Below are positions 1 through 8,381 of a DNA stretch of 64,000 nucleotides, piece by piece (position 1 is the stretch's first letter; each line of letters opens with the position of its first letter). The translations under genes and the position numbers were made by a program. The notes below the pieces were generated by a model, which was not told the DNA's origin, did not search any database, and was given only the letters and a program-made list of their open reading frames with translations. Source of the stretch: JACRCT01 sp036504155 (GTDB lineage Bacteria; Myxococcota; Myxococcia; Myxococcales; UBA5297); contig DASXVQ010000138.1 of the NCBI GenBank assembly GCA_036504155.1, forward strand, positions 1-64,000, written 5' to 3'.

Positions 1-132
1 TGACCACGTGGTCGCGAAGGCTCGGCGCGAAGGCCCGGTCGAGGGACGAGGAGACGACTTCCCCGGCGGCGGCCAGCAACGGACGAGCCCTGACGGATGC
101 CATGGGACGCAAGACCTCCGCTCCAACCGTAG

Positions 133-440
133 GCATCGGGCGAGGCGGCTTGGGCGCCCACCCGTGGTCTGCTCGGCTCGGCGCTGCGCATCTCGGCCTC
201 CGGCATCTCTGTCGGCCAGGGGCTCGTCTTCCTGGTGAGCGGGCTGTGGCGGGAGCGCGCAAGGGTGAGCCTGGCCCTGGCCGCGATCGCGCTCTGGTAC
301 GGCGGCCTGCGCAAGGCGGATCCGCCCCGTCTACCTGCTCGACGCCTTGCTGGAGCCGGGCGTCGCCGCCGGCTGGGCCGTCTCGGGCGGGGTGGATGGC
401 GCGGGGCAACTCCGGACGCGGACCCCCGGCCCCTGGGGGT
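133..440 (+). pseudogene. Possible decayed membrane-protein fragment
   Basis: One frame after a stop at 130-132 reads as a hydrophobic segment (ISVGQGLVFLVSGLW, then SLALAAIALWYGGLR). It loses sense near 315, where another frame continues plausibly (IRPVYLLDALLEPG). No start codon with a ribosome site is visible, and the stretch 1-478 holds no other convincing gene. A membrane-protein remnant broken by a frameshift is the best reading, but chance open frames in high-GC DNA could look like this. Confidence 0.25.
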
Positions 441-478
441 CCGCGAACGGGGAAGCTTCGCGCTTACCGGACCTAGGC

Positions 479-1159
479 CTACTGGCTCTCGGTCCCGAGG
501 TGCTCCTTGTAGAGCTTCTCCTGCTCCTCGTAGGTGCGCTGGGCCTTCTCCACCGCGTCCTCGTGGCGGTTCGCGCCCAGGCGCGCGTCGATCAGATCGC
601 GGTGGGCCCGCTCCGACTGCTCCTCGAAGGCGCGCACGGGCATGTCCTTGAAGGTCGTGCGGCCCTTGCGAGCCGCCAGCTTCGCCCGCTCGAGCTCGTA
701 CTTGGCGTCGGCCCAGCGGTGGTCGGCCTGCGCCACCTCCACCCGGTGCTCGGAGAAGGCCAGCCGCTCGCGGGCCACGGCGAGGTTCGACTCGGCCACG
801 CGCATCCCTTCGCGCTCGAGGTCCAGCGTTTGCCGCATGGAGGTGATCTTCGCCTGGTCGTGGCGCGTGAAGGCGTAGTCCAGCTCCGCCTGCGCCTTGC
901 CGATCTCCGCCTGGCGCCGGTGCACCTCGGCCTCGGCGACCGAGACGTCGCGCCGGGCGGCGTCGACCCCCGCCTTGGCCAGATGCATGGACTCCAGGGC
1001 CCGAGCGCGCTCGCTGTCGGCCAGCGCAATCTGGGTCTTCTCCTCCAGCGCGAGATCCGCCAGCGCCGCATCGTCGACCCGGTGCAGGGCTTGGCCCTGG
1101 CAACCGGCGGCGAGGACGCCCAGAAGGATGAGGCCCAGCGCGAATCGCAAGGTGTGCAT
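479..1159 (-). CDS. Coiled-coil lipoprotein, function unknown
   Basis: This 226-residue protein starts with a lipoprotein signal peptide ending in LAAGC (Cys20), so it is probably anchored in the envelope. The rest is almost entirely charged, Ala/Glu/Arg/Lys-rich helix with the heptad character of a coiled coil. The start is supported by a GAGGAGG ribosome site just upstream of the ATG. Periplasmic lipoproteins of this size and composition occur near cell-envelope genes in myxobacteria, but no named family was recognised. The downstream minus-strand neighbour, if any, would lie in the decayed region to the left. Confidence 0.75.
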   Translation of the reverse strand: MHTLRFALGLILLGVLAAGCQGQALHRVDDAALADLALEEKTQIALADSERARALESMHLAKAGVDAARRDVSVAEAEVHRRQAEIGKAQAELDYAFTRHDQAKITSMRQTLDLEREGMRVAESNLAVARERLAFSEHRVEVAQADHRWADAKYELERAKLAARKGRTTFKDMPVRAFEEQSERAHRDLIDARLGANRHEDAVEKAQRTYEEQEKLYKEHLGTESQ

Positions 1160-1352
1160 GGCTCCTCCTCGGGACGCAGAGGTCCCTCGCAGGAAGGTGG
1201 GGGCGCGGCGGGCAGGCGCAGCCTCGGCAAGAGGTGGGTCGAGCCCAAATGCGCTCGGGAAAAGCGGGTGCGCCCGAGTTGCGGAGCCGGGCCATCGTGC
1301 CGGGCAAAGCGCGGAGTGGATCGGGAGGACGAGGGCCGCTTCGCGCCGACGG

Positions 1353-2252
1353 TCAGAACGTGCCCGCCACCCCGAAGCCGCGCCCCGTGAACACCGGGAA
1401 GAGCCTCACGCCGCCCTGGTCGCCGCCGTCCTTCACCCCGAACCGGGTGCGGTAGAGCGCCGCGTCGTCGATGGCCCGGGTCGGCTGGGTCCACATCTGG
1501 ATCTCGTTGAGCGCGACGCTCCCCAGCGCGGTGACGATGCCGTCGACGAGGTAGCCGTAGCCCAGCCACACCACGAGCCCGGCGGCGACTCCCACCCCCG
1601 CGCCCAGGACGTGGAAGATCCACGACTGCCAGAAGCGCTCCTCCTTGGCGGTGGCGAAGAGGATCTGCTCGGCCCTGCTCAGCCGCAGCCCGTCGGCGGG
1701 CAGCCCGCGCACCCGGTCGCCGGCGTACATCGCGTCCAGCGGCATGACGCCGGTGGCCACGATGGCCAGCGCCGAGGTGATGGCCCCGACGGTGAAGTTG
1801 ACGCGGTCCTGGCGGCTGGTGAGGAGCCCGGCGGGGATGGCCTGGCCGAGCGCGAGCGCCGTGTAGCCCGCCATCCAGCCGTACCACCAGACCTTGGCGT
1901 AGAGCTGCCCGTCGTCGAGCTGCTCCTGGATGAAGGCGTGGCGGGCCTCGAACTTGGGGACGAACGGGACCTCGGTCCGGTCCGGGGCCGCGGGAGGTGG
2001 CGGGAGCTTCGCCGCCGGGGGCTGGGCCTGCTCGGGAGCGGCCGGCGGGGCCGGCACCGCGGGAGCATCGGGCGCCGGCTGGACCGGGATCGGCGGGCTG
2101 CCAGGCTCGACGCCCGGGGCCGCCGTCTCCGTCTCCGTCTCCGTCTCCGTCGCCGGCGGCTCGGCCTCGGCGCCGAGCGCATTGGGCGAGAAGAGCGCAC
2201 AGGCGGCCGCCGCCAGGAGCGCCGCGACCACGGCAAGGCGAGACGAGTGCAC
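1353..2252 (-). CDS. Membrane protein with Pro-rich linker, unknown
   Basis: This 299-residue protein reads from a GTG start. It has an N-terminal signal or membrane segment (residues about 5-25), then a TETETETE run and a Pro/Ala-rich linker to about residue 95. A globular C-terminal part has several hydrophobic helices (for example IFHVLGAGVGVAAGLVVWLGY), so it is probably an inner-membrane protein with a periplasmic linker. The frame stays open upstream to 2399 and holds another lipobox-like stretch (LLLAALCAC). I chose the GTG at 2252 because a second classical signal sequence begins there and a TAACGT -10-like box lies 8 nt upstream. No family recognised. Confidence 0.6.
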   Translation of the reverse strand: MHSSRLAVVAALLAAAACALFSPNALGAEAEPPATETETETETAAPGVEPGSPPIPVQPAPDAPAVPAPPAAPEQAQPPAAKLPPPPAAPDRTEVPFVPKFEARHAFIQEQLDDGQLYAKVWWYGWMAGYTALALGQAIPAGLLTSRQDRVNFTVGAITSALAIVATGVMPLDAMYAGDRVRGLPADGLRLSRAEQILFATAKEERFWQSWIFHVLGAGVGVAAGLVVWLGYGYLVDGIVTALGSVALNEIQMWTQPTRAIDDAALYRTRFGVKDGGDQGGVRLFPVFTGRGFGVAGTF

Positions 2253-2260
2253 GGCTTGGG

Positions 2261-2266
2261 ACGTTA
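2261..2266 (-). promoter_or_regulatory. -10-like box just before the GTG at 2252
   Basis: TAACGT preceded by GTGG (GTGGTAACGTC on the minus strand) ends 8 nt before the GTG. The same GTGGTAACGTC string precedes the kinase start at 32049. It fits an extended -10 box driving a leaderless mRNA. Confidence 0.35.
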
Positions 2267-2511
2267 CCACGCAGGCCGTGCAGGCCCCCGCGCCGGCCCG
2301 GCACTCGGCGGTGAAGGGGACCTTGCAGGCGCACAGCGCGGCCAGGAGCAGGACCGCCGGGAGGTGGAGCCTCGTGCGCGGTCCATCTACTTCACACACA
2401 GTCCAGGCTCGGCTGGACCCTGCGCGGACCGGGCCCGGAGCCTGGCACCGGCCGGGCGAACCGCCCGATTTCGCTGGATTTTCGGGGCGACGAGGGGCGC
2501 GGGGCGCGTGC

Positions 2512-2517
2512 TAGAGT
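2512..2517 (+). promoter_or_regulatory. Candidate -10 box of the dehydratase/reductase operon
   Basis: TAGAGT preceded by TGC (extended -10 form TGnTAnnnT) lies about 58 bp before the first gene of the seven-gene operon. It would give a leader of about 50 nt that includes a GAGGAACTCC ribosome site. No clear -35 is visible. Confidence 0.3.
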
Positions 2518-2574
2518 TCGCTGGCCAACAGACGGTCCCCGAGACCCGCGGGCCGAGACCGGCAGAGGAACTCC

Positions 2575-3969
2575 ATGGACGGCGCGCGGCCCCTCCCGAT
2601 GATCGCCCAGGCGGCCAAGAGCGCGGCGATCATGGAGAAGCTGATGGCCCACCCGCGGGCCGCGGACCTGGTGCTGCACCGCTTCCTGGGCGCCCTCACC
2701 GTGGACCACCAGCCCGGCTTCGCCCGCGCGATGCGCGCCACGCTGCTCAAGATCGGCGCGGCGGTCCTGCCCATCGAGGCCATCCCGGCGATGGCCAAGG
2801 TCACCGCGGTGACCCGGAAGATGCACGAGGCCGCGCTGCACGCCCACGCCCACGGCGAGCCCGTCGTCTGGGTCACCTGGCCGGTGCCGGCCGCGCTGGT
2901 GGCCTCCTTCGGCGTGGTCGTCTACTGCCCGGAGAACTTCTACTCGGTGGCCAACGCCAGCAGCCCGGAAGGCAGCACCGAGATGTGCGAGGTCGCCGAC
3001 CGCCACGGCGTGCCCACCGAGATCTGCTCCATCAACCGCTGCATGCTCGGCGCGTGGTTCGCCGGCGAGGTGCCCAAGCCCACGCTGGTCATCACCAACA
3101 ACCACCCCTGCGACGGCAACCACACCGGCAACACCATCTTGCGCGAGATGGCCGGCTGCGAGCACTTCTCGGTCGGCGGCGCCTACGACAAGTCCCCGGA
3201 GACCGTGGCGGTCTGGGCGAAGTCGATCTGGGAGCTCATCGGCTTCCTGGAGGCCAGGCTCGGCCGGCCCATGAACTGGGAGAGGCTGCGCGAGCACGCC
3301 GACCGCATCAACCGCGTCAACCGGGCGCTCAACCACGTCACCGAGCTGCACCGCCACGTGCCCTGCCCGGGCCTGATCAACACGCTCTCCGTCTTCTGGC
3401 GCATCGTGGCGGCCCAGGGGTGGGTCCCGGAGATGGCCGAGGGCGCGGAGCTGCTGGAGCAGGCCGCAGAGGAGCTGGTCGCCAAGTCGCGCAAGCGGGG
3501 CGCCCGGCGCGAGAGGCTGCGCGTGGTCCTGGGCGACCAGGCCATCGCCTGGACCGACTTCGCCGGCTGGCTCAGGAAGGAGTTCGACGGGGCCATCGTC
3601 GCCGACTACATCGGCAGCTTCCGCCACCCGGAGATCGACACCTCCAGCCGCGAGCGGATGATCGAGGGGCTCGCCCTCGACCGGCTGCACATGAGCATGG
3701 TGCGCCAGGCCCACGGCGCCATGGAGTACACGCTCGAGGAGCTCTCGACGGCGCTGACCGAGTTCGACGCCGACTGCGTCATCTTCCACGCCAACGTCGG
3801 CTGCAAGCACAACCTGGCGCTGCGCCGGGAGATCGAAGACCTGTGCCGGCAGGTGAAGGTCCCGGCGCTCTTCCTGGACGCCGACATCGTCGACAACCGG
3901 GTCGTGGGCGAGCAGGCGCTGCGCCAGAAGATCCGCGCGTTCCTGGCCGCCGAGGGGTTGCCCCGATGA
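2575..3969 (+). CDS. 2-hydroxyacyl-CoA dehydratase/benzoyl-CoA reductase-like large subunit 1
   Basis: This 464-residue protein belongs to the HgdA/HgdB-BcrB/BcrC superfamily. Those enzymes use an iron-sulfur cluster and ATP-driven electron injection to dehydrate 2-hydroxyacyl-CoA, reduce benzoyl-CoA or, in double-cubane proteins, reduce small molecules. Family-like blocks are WVTWPVPAALV (about 99-109), MCEVADRHG (137-145), ICSINR (150-155), PCDGNHTGN (178-186) and VGCKHN near the C-terminus. Candidate cluster ligands are Cys138, Cys151 and Cys179, with extra cysteines at 118, 156 and 195. The ATG follows a GAGGAACTCC ribosome site. Its stop overlaps the next start (ATGA), so the subunits are translationally coupled. 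It is a close paralogue of the third gene of the operon. The substrate cannot be told from sequence. Confidence 0.85.
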   Translation: MDGARPLPMIAQAAKSAAIMEKLMAHPRAADLVLHRFLGALTVDHQPGFARAMRATLLKIGAAVLPIEAIPAMAKVTAVTRKMHEAALHAHAHGEPVVWVTWPVPAALVASFGVVVYCPENFYSVANASSPEGSTEMCEVADRHGVPTEICSINRCMLGAWFAGEVPKPTLVITNNHPCDGNHTGNTILREMAGCEHFSVGGAYDKSPETVAVWAKSIWELIGFLEARLGRPMNWERLREHADRINRVNRALNHVTELHRHVPCPGLINTLSVFWRIVAAQGWVPEMAEGAELLEQAAEELVAKSRKRGARRERLRVVLGDQAIAWTDFAGWLRKEFDGAIVADYIGSFRHPEIDTSSRERMIEGLALDRLHMSMVRQAHGAMEYTLEELSTALTEFDADCVIFHANVGCKHNLALRREIEDLCRQVKVPALFLDADIVDNRVVGEQALRQKIRAFLAAEGLPR

Positions 3970-5159
3970 AGGTGCTCGAGAAGATCCGCGCCCGCGCGCT
4001 CGTCCCCGTCGCCGAGGAGGCCCGCGCCTGCAAGGCGGCCGGCGGCCGCCCGGTCGCCCTCCTGTGCGGCCTGGTCCCGCCGGAGGTCGTCCACGCCGCC
4101 GGCGGCCAGCCCATCCGCCTGCGCTCCACCGGCCACGCGGCCACCGACCGCGGCGCGACCTACTTCGCGCCGACGCACTGCAGCCTGGTGCGCCGCGTCT
4201 TCGACATGGCGCTGCGCGACGAGGTCGCAGGCTTCGACGCCGTGGTCTTCGCCACCGGCTGCGACCACTCGCGGCGGGTGTACGACGCCTGGCGGCACGC
4301 GGACGCCAAGCCCGCGCTGCGGCACCTGGTGGTGGTCTCCTCCGACTCCACCAACTCCGCCGTCGCCACGCTGGAGCACGAGCTGGACCGGTTCGCCGCG
4401 GCCCTGCACAAGGCCTGGGGCGTGGAGGTCACCGACGCGAAGCTGAAGGCCGCCATCGCGCTCTACAACCGGCAGCGCGAGCTCCTGGAGGCCGTCTACC
4501 AGGAGCGCGCGCACCCCGAGTGCCCGCTCAGCGGCGCGGACGTCCTCTCGCTCAACCTCGTGCTGGCCACGGCGAAGGTGGAGGAGGGGATCGCGCTGCT
4601 GGAGGAGCTCTTGCACCAGCTGCCCGGGGCCCGGCGTGCGCCGCCCAAGGGCGAGCTGCGGCTGTTCCTCGCCTCCGGCCACTTCGAGGAGCCGGCGCGG
4701 ATGGAGGTGCTGGAGCGCCACGGCGGCCGCGTCGTCCACGACCTGATGTGCACCGGCACCGGCCACTTCCACGGGCGGGTCGACGAGGCGCACGCGCCGC
4801 TGCTCGCCCTGGCCGAGCGCGGGCTGCGGCGGCTGAGCTGCCCGCACGCCTCCGACGAGATCGGCCGGCGCGCGCGGTTCATCGGCGACACCGTGCGCGA
4901 GTGGGGCTGCGACGGGGTGGTGCTCGACCGGCTCAGCTTCTGCGCCATCTGGGCCGCCGAGGCGTTCGTGCTGCGCCGAAGGCTCAAGGAGCACGGCGTG
5001 CCGGTGCTGGAGATCGAGGGCGAGCTGGGGGGCTCGGGCGAGGGGCAGCTGCGCACGCGGCTCGAGGCCTTCGCCGAGCAGATCCGCAACACCTCCGGCG
5101 GAGGCGGCGCGCCTGCGCCGAAGGGCGACCAGCCTCCGCGGCGGCTCTCGAGATCGTGA
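3966..5159 (+). CDS. 2-hydroxyacyl-CoA dehydratase/benzoyl-CoA reductase-like small subunit (HgdB/BcrC type)
   Basis: This 397-residue protein has the canonical N-terminal layout of the HgdB/BcrC branch. CGLVPPEVVHAAGG (Cys34) is followed by THCSLVRRVFD (Cys72) and FATGCDHSRRVYD (Cys99), the three cysteines expected to hold a 4Fe-4S or double-cubane cluster. A second Rossmann-like half follows, containing LMCTGTGHFHG and RLSFCAIW. The ATG overlaps the previous stop by 4 bp, and the protein's stop overlaps the next GTG. It probably pairs with the flanking large subunits as the second half of a heterodimer. The C-terminal tail beyond about residue 375 is Gly/Pro-rich and probably not conserved. 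Confidence 0.88.
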   Translation: MKVLEKIRARALVPVAEEARACKAAGGRPVALLCGLVPPEVVHAAGGQPIRLRSTGHAATDRGATYFAPTHCSLVRRVFDMALRDEVAGFDAVVFATGCDHSRRVYDAWRHADAKPALRHLVVVSSDSTNSAVATLEHELDRFAAALHKAWGVEVTDAKLKAAIALYNRQRELLEAVYQERAHPECPLSGADVLSLNLVLATAKVEEGIALLEELLHQLPGARRAPPKGELRLFLASGHFEEPARMEVLERHGGRVVHDLMCTGTGHFHGRVDEAHAPLLALAERGLRRLSCPHASDEIGRRARFIGDTVREWGCDGVVLDRLSFCAIWAAEAFVLRRRLKEHGVPVLEIEGELGGSGEGQLRTRLEAFAEQIRNTSGGGGAPAPKGDQPPRRLSRS

Positions 5160-6691
5160 ACGTCCTCGAGAAACTGCGGCCGCCCCTGCCCATGATCGGC
5201 AGCGCCGCGCTGGGCTCGGCGGTGCTCTCCCGGCTGCTGGCGCACCCGCGCGCGGCCGACCTGCTCCTGCGCCGCCTGGCCGACCCGGCCCTGGATGGCC
5301 ACGACCTGGCCGCGGTGCGCCCGCTGCGCACCTTCCTGCTCAAGATGGGCGCCGGGGCGCTGCCGCGCGAGGCCTGGCCGGCGATGGCCAAGATGGTCGG
5401 CGCCAGCGGCGAGCTGTACGGCAAGACGGCGCGGGCCCACGCCCGCGGCGAGCCGGTGGTCTGGGTCACCTGGCCCGTCCCCGCCGCGGTGGTGGCCGCC
5501 TTCCCCGGGGTGCTGGCGCACACGCCCGAGACCTTCTTCGCCATGGCCAACGCCGCCGAACCGGACGGCAGCACGCGGATGTGCGAGGTCGCCGACCGGC
5601 ACGGCGTCCCCGGGGAGATCTGCTCGATCAACCGCTGCGTCCTCGGCGCGTTCCTCGACGGCCAGCTCCCCACGCCGACGATGGTCGTCACCGGCAACAC
5701 GCCCTGCGACGGCAACCACTCCGGCAACACCGTCCTGCGCGAGCTGGCCGGCGCCGACCACTTCTCGGTGAGCGGCTCCTACGACCGGACCGCCGGCTCG
5801 GTGGCGCTCTGGGCCCGGTCGGTCTGGGAGCTCATCGCCTACCTCGAGGCGAGGCTGCACCGCTCCCTCGACTGGGGGCTGCTGCGCCAGCACGCGCGCA
5901 ACCTCAACCGGGTCAACCGCGCCCTCAACCGCGTCACCGAGCTGCACCGCGCCACGCCCGCGCCCGGGGTGCTCAACCCGCTGGCGCTCTACTGGCACAT
6001 GGTCATCGCCTATGGCTGGGAGCCGGCCATCGCCGAGGGCGCCGAGCTGCTGGCCGACGCCGCGCAGCACCTGGTGGAGCGGGCGCGGCGCACCAACGCC
6101 CCGCGCGAGCGGCTGCGCGTGGTCCTGGGCGACCAGGCGATGGCGTGGACGGACTTCGCCGGCTGGCTGCACCACGAGTACGGCGGCACCATCGTCTGCG
6201 ACTACCTGGGCCACTTCGAGCACCCGCCCATCGACCTGAGCACCCGCGAGAGCCTCATCGAGGGCCTGGTGCACGACCGGCTGCTCACCAGCATGGTCCG
6301 TCAGGCGCACGGCACGATGGAGCTGACGCTCGACGAGCTGTCGACGGCGCTGAAGGAGTACGACGCCGACTGCGTGATCTTCCACGGCAACGTCGGGTGC
6401 AAGCACAACCTGGCGCTGCGCCGGGAGATCGACGAGGTCTGCCGCGCGGCGCGGGTGCCGGCGTGCTTCCTGGACGCGGACATCATCGACCGCCGGGTGG
6501 TGGACGAGGGGCCGCTGCGCCGGAAGATCGCCGCGTTCCTGTCCGCCGAGGGCCTGCCGCGAGGGACGAACGCGAGGGCGGTCCCGCTGCGCGAGCGGCT
6601 GTCGGCGCTGGCCGGGCGCGTCCGCCGCGGGCGCTCCGATGACACCCGAGCCGGGGGCGACGGGCCTCCCGACCTGTCCGAGGCATCATGA
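5156..6691 (+). CDS. 2-hydroxyacyl-CoA dehydratase/benzoyl-CoA reductase-like large subunit 2
   Basis: This 511-residue paralogue of the first gene of the operon starts with a GTG inside the preceding stop (GTGA). It keeps PVVWVTWPVPAAVV, MCEVADRHG, ICSINRC, PCDGNHSGNT, GDQAMAWTDFAGWL and DADCVIFHGNVGCKHN. It lacks two cysteines of the first paralogue: YCPENF is HTPETF here, and AGCEHF is AGADHF. It also has a longer N-terminus and a basic, low-complexity C-terminal extension of about 40 residues. The last codons overlap the next ATG (ATGA). The duplication within one operon suggests two alternative heterodimers, or a three-subunit complex with an asymmetric pair. Confidence 0.85.
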   Translation: MNVLEKLRPPLPMIGSAALGSAVLSRLLAHPRAADLLLRRLADPALDGHDLAAVRPLRTFLLKMGAGALPREAWPAMAKMVGASGELYGKTARAHARGEPVVWVTWPVPAAVVAAFPGVLAHTPETFFAMANAAEPDGSTRMCEVADRHGVPGEICSINRCVLGAFLDGQLPTPTMVVTGNTPCDGNHSGNTVLRELAGADHFSVSGSYDRTAGSVALWARSVWELIAYLEARLHRSLDWGLLRQHARNLNRVNRALNRVTELHRATPAPGVLNPLALYWHMVIAYGWEPAIAEGAELLADAAQHLVERARRTNAPRERLRVVLGDQAMAWTDFAGWLHHEYGGTIVCDYLGHFEHPPIDLSTRESLIEGLVHDRLLTSMVRQAHGTMELTLDELSTALKEYDADCVIFHGNVGCKHNLALRREIDEVCRAARVPACFLDADIIDRRVVDEGPLRRKIAAFLSAEGLPRGTNARAVPLRERLSALAGRVRRGRSDDTRAGGDGPPDLSEAS

Positions 6692-7500
6692 CCAAGCGCT
6701 GGTCCATGGGGATCGACGTCGGCTCGCTGACGGCCAAGGGAATCCTGCTCGCGGATGGCCAGGTCGCCGCGAGCTTCCTCTGCCGCGCCAAGCCGTCGGC
6801 CAAGGAGTCGATCGAGACGGTGGCCGAGGCGCTCTGCGGCCGGGAGCGGCTCGCCCGCGAACAGGTGAGCGCCATCTGCCTGACCGGCTACGGCCGCTTC
6901 CAGGCCCCGTTCGCGGCGATCGAGAAGTCGGAGATCTCCTGCCACGGCCTGGGCGCGTCCATCGTCGAGCCGGCGGTGCGCACCGTCGTCGACATCGGCG
7001 GCCAGGACAGCAAGGTCGTCGCCGTCGACGACCGGGGCCTGGTGCAGGAGTTCGCCATGAACGACAAGTGCGCGGCGGGCACCGGCCGCGCGCTGGAGGT
7101 CCTGGGCAAGGCGCTGGGCGTCGAGGTGGAGCAGCTGGGGCCGCTCGCGCTCAAGGGCAAGCCCGGCCGCGGCATCTCCAGCCGCTGCAGCCTCTTCATG
7201 GAGAGCGACGTGCTGCAGGCGCGCCGCGACGGCGTCGACCGGGCGGTCATCGCGCGGGCCATCGTGGAGGCGGTGGTGGAGCGGGTGCTGGCGCTGGCCT
7301 CGAAGGTGCCGGTGAAGTCGCGGGTGTGCCTGACCGGCGGAGTCGCCAAGAACCCGGGCGTGGCCGCGGCGCTGGCGCGGCAGCTGAGGCAGGAGCTCTG
7401 CCCGCTCAGGTTCGACCCCCAGCTCATCGGGGCGCTGGGCGCGGCGCACTTCGCCGACCGCGAGCCGCAGGCCGGCGCGTCCGAAGGAGTCGCGGCGTGA
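6688..7500 (+). CDS. BadF/BadG/BcrA/BcrD-type ATPase, dehydratase activator (HgdC-like)
   Basis: This 270-residue ASKHA-fold ATPase matches the archerase component. Such homodimers bridge one 4Fe-4S cluster and inject an electron into the dehydratase or reductase on ATP hydrolysis. Visible motifs are the phosphate-1 loop IDVGSLTAKG (9-18), phosphate-2 DIGGQDSK (102-109), NDKCAAGTGRALE with Cys128 and SSRCSLFMESDV with Cys167. The last two cysteines are the expected cluster ligands from each monomer. LTGGVAKNPGV near the C-terminus is the adenosine motif. It overlaps both neighbours by 4 bp. All canonical residues are present, so this is expected to be the working activator of the operon. Confidence 0.92.
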   Translation: MTKRWSMGIDVGSLTAKGILLADGQVAASFLCRAKPSAKESIETVAEALCGRERLAREQVSAICLTGYGRFQAPFAAIEKSEISCHGLGASIVEPAVRTVVDIGGQDSKVVAVDDRGLVQEFAMNDKCAAGTGRALEVLGKALGVEVEQLGPLALKGKPGRGISSRCSLFMESDVLQARRDGVDRAVIARAIVEAVVERVLALASKVPVKSRVCLTGGVAKNPGVAAALARQLRQELCPLRFDPQLIGALGAAHFADREPQAGASEGVAA

Positions 7501-8381
7501 TCGACGTGGTCTGCGATGCCGGCTCCCGGTACACGAAGGTCGCCGCCGCCCGGGCCGAGGGGCGCGCGGTGATGCTGGTGGCGCGCTCGCAGGACGCGGT
7601 GGATCTGGGCGCGGTGGTGCGCCGGGCCGCCGAAGCGCTGGCGCCGGGCCTCCTCGAGCCGACGCGCATCTGGATGCTGGGCGACAAGGATTCGGACGAA
7701 GTGGGGCTCCGCGAGGCGCTCCTGGGCAGCGCGCTCCAGCGGCTGGGCCCGCTCTCGCGCCGGGCGCCTGCGCGACCGCTGCGGACGGCTCCGGCGCTGG
7801 CGCGCGCGGCCGCCCGGCTGGGCGACGAGCTGCTCCTGGCCGACTGCGGGGCGCTGCGCACGCGCGTCTTCGAGATCGTCAAAGGCAGCGCGGCGACCCG
7901 CTCTTGGGAGAACGAGCGGTGCACCGCGGGCGCCGGCCGCTTCGTGGAGACCATGGCTGCGGCGCTGCACGTCGAGCTCGAGCAGATCGATGCGTGCGCG
8001 ACGTCGGCGAAGGACCCCTGCCGGGTTTCGAGCCCCTGCCCGGTGTTCGCCGAGAGCGAGGTCGTCAGCCAGATCAACTCCGGGCGCGCCCGCGAGGACG
8101 TGCTGGCGGGCGTCGTGGCGCACGCGGTGGAGAAGGTGGCGACGCTGGTCGAGCGGGCGAGGCCGCGGGGCAGGCCGCTGGTGGTCATCGGCGGGTTGGC
8201 GAAGCTGGCGGTGTTCCGCGCCGGCCTCGCCGCCAAGCTGCCGGGCGTGGAGCTGCTCGACTCGCCCGTCGACCCGATGCTGCTGCCGTGCCTCGCGGGG
8301 CTCTCGCTGGTCCGGGAAGCGCCGGCGGGGAGCTGGCCGGCGGTCGAGCAGGTGCCCTGGAGGGCGCGCGATGCCGCTTGA
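7497..8381 (+). CDS. Divergent second BcrA/D-type ATPase activator
   Basis: This 294-residue ASKHA protein starts from a GTG overlapping the previous stop. The N-terminal phosphate-1 loop is present (CDAGSRYTKV, 6-15). Both cluster cysteines are kept in context: RCTAGAGRFVE (Cys142) and SSPCPVFAESEV (Cys181). The phosphate-2 block that normally reads DIGGQDSK is LADCGALRTRVFEI here, so the usual Gln/Asp of the ATPase site are missing. It may be a non-hydrolysing partner that forms a heterodimer with the preceding activator, as BcrA and BcrD do, or a dedicated electron carrier. The stop overlaps the next gene by 11 bp. Confidence 0.8.
   Translation: MIDVVCDAGSRYTKVAAARAEGRAVMLVARSQDAVDLGAVVRRAAEALAPGLLEPTRIWMLGDKDSDEVGLREALLGSALQRLGPLSRRAPARPLRTAPALARAAARLGDELLLADCGALRTRVFEIVKGSAATRSWENERCTAGAGRFVETMAAALHVELEQIDACATSAKDPCRVSSPCPVFAESEVVSQINSGRAREDVLAGVVAHAVEKVATLVERARPRGRPLVVIGGLAKLAVFRAGLAAKLPGVELLDSPVDPMLLPCLAGLSLVREAPAGSWPAVEQVPWRARDAA

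Noticed and set aside
897..3965. A very long plus-strand open frame continuous with the small reductase-like subunit
   Set aside because: The part upstream of 3966 overlaps well-supported genes on other frames, is Arg/Pro/Gly-rich and has no family features. High GC removes stop codons.
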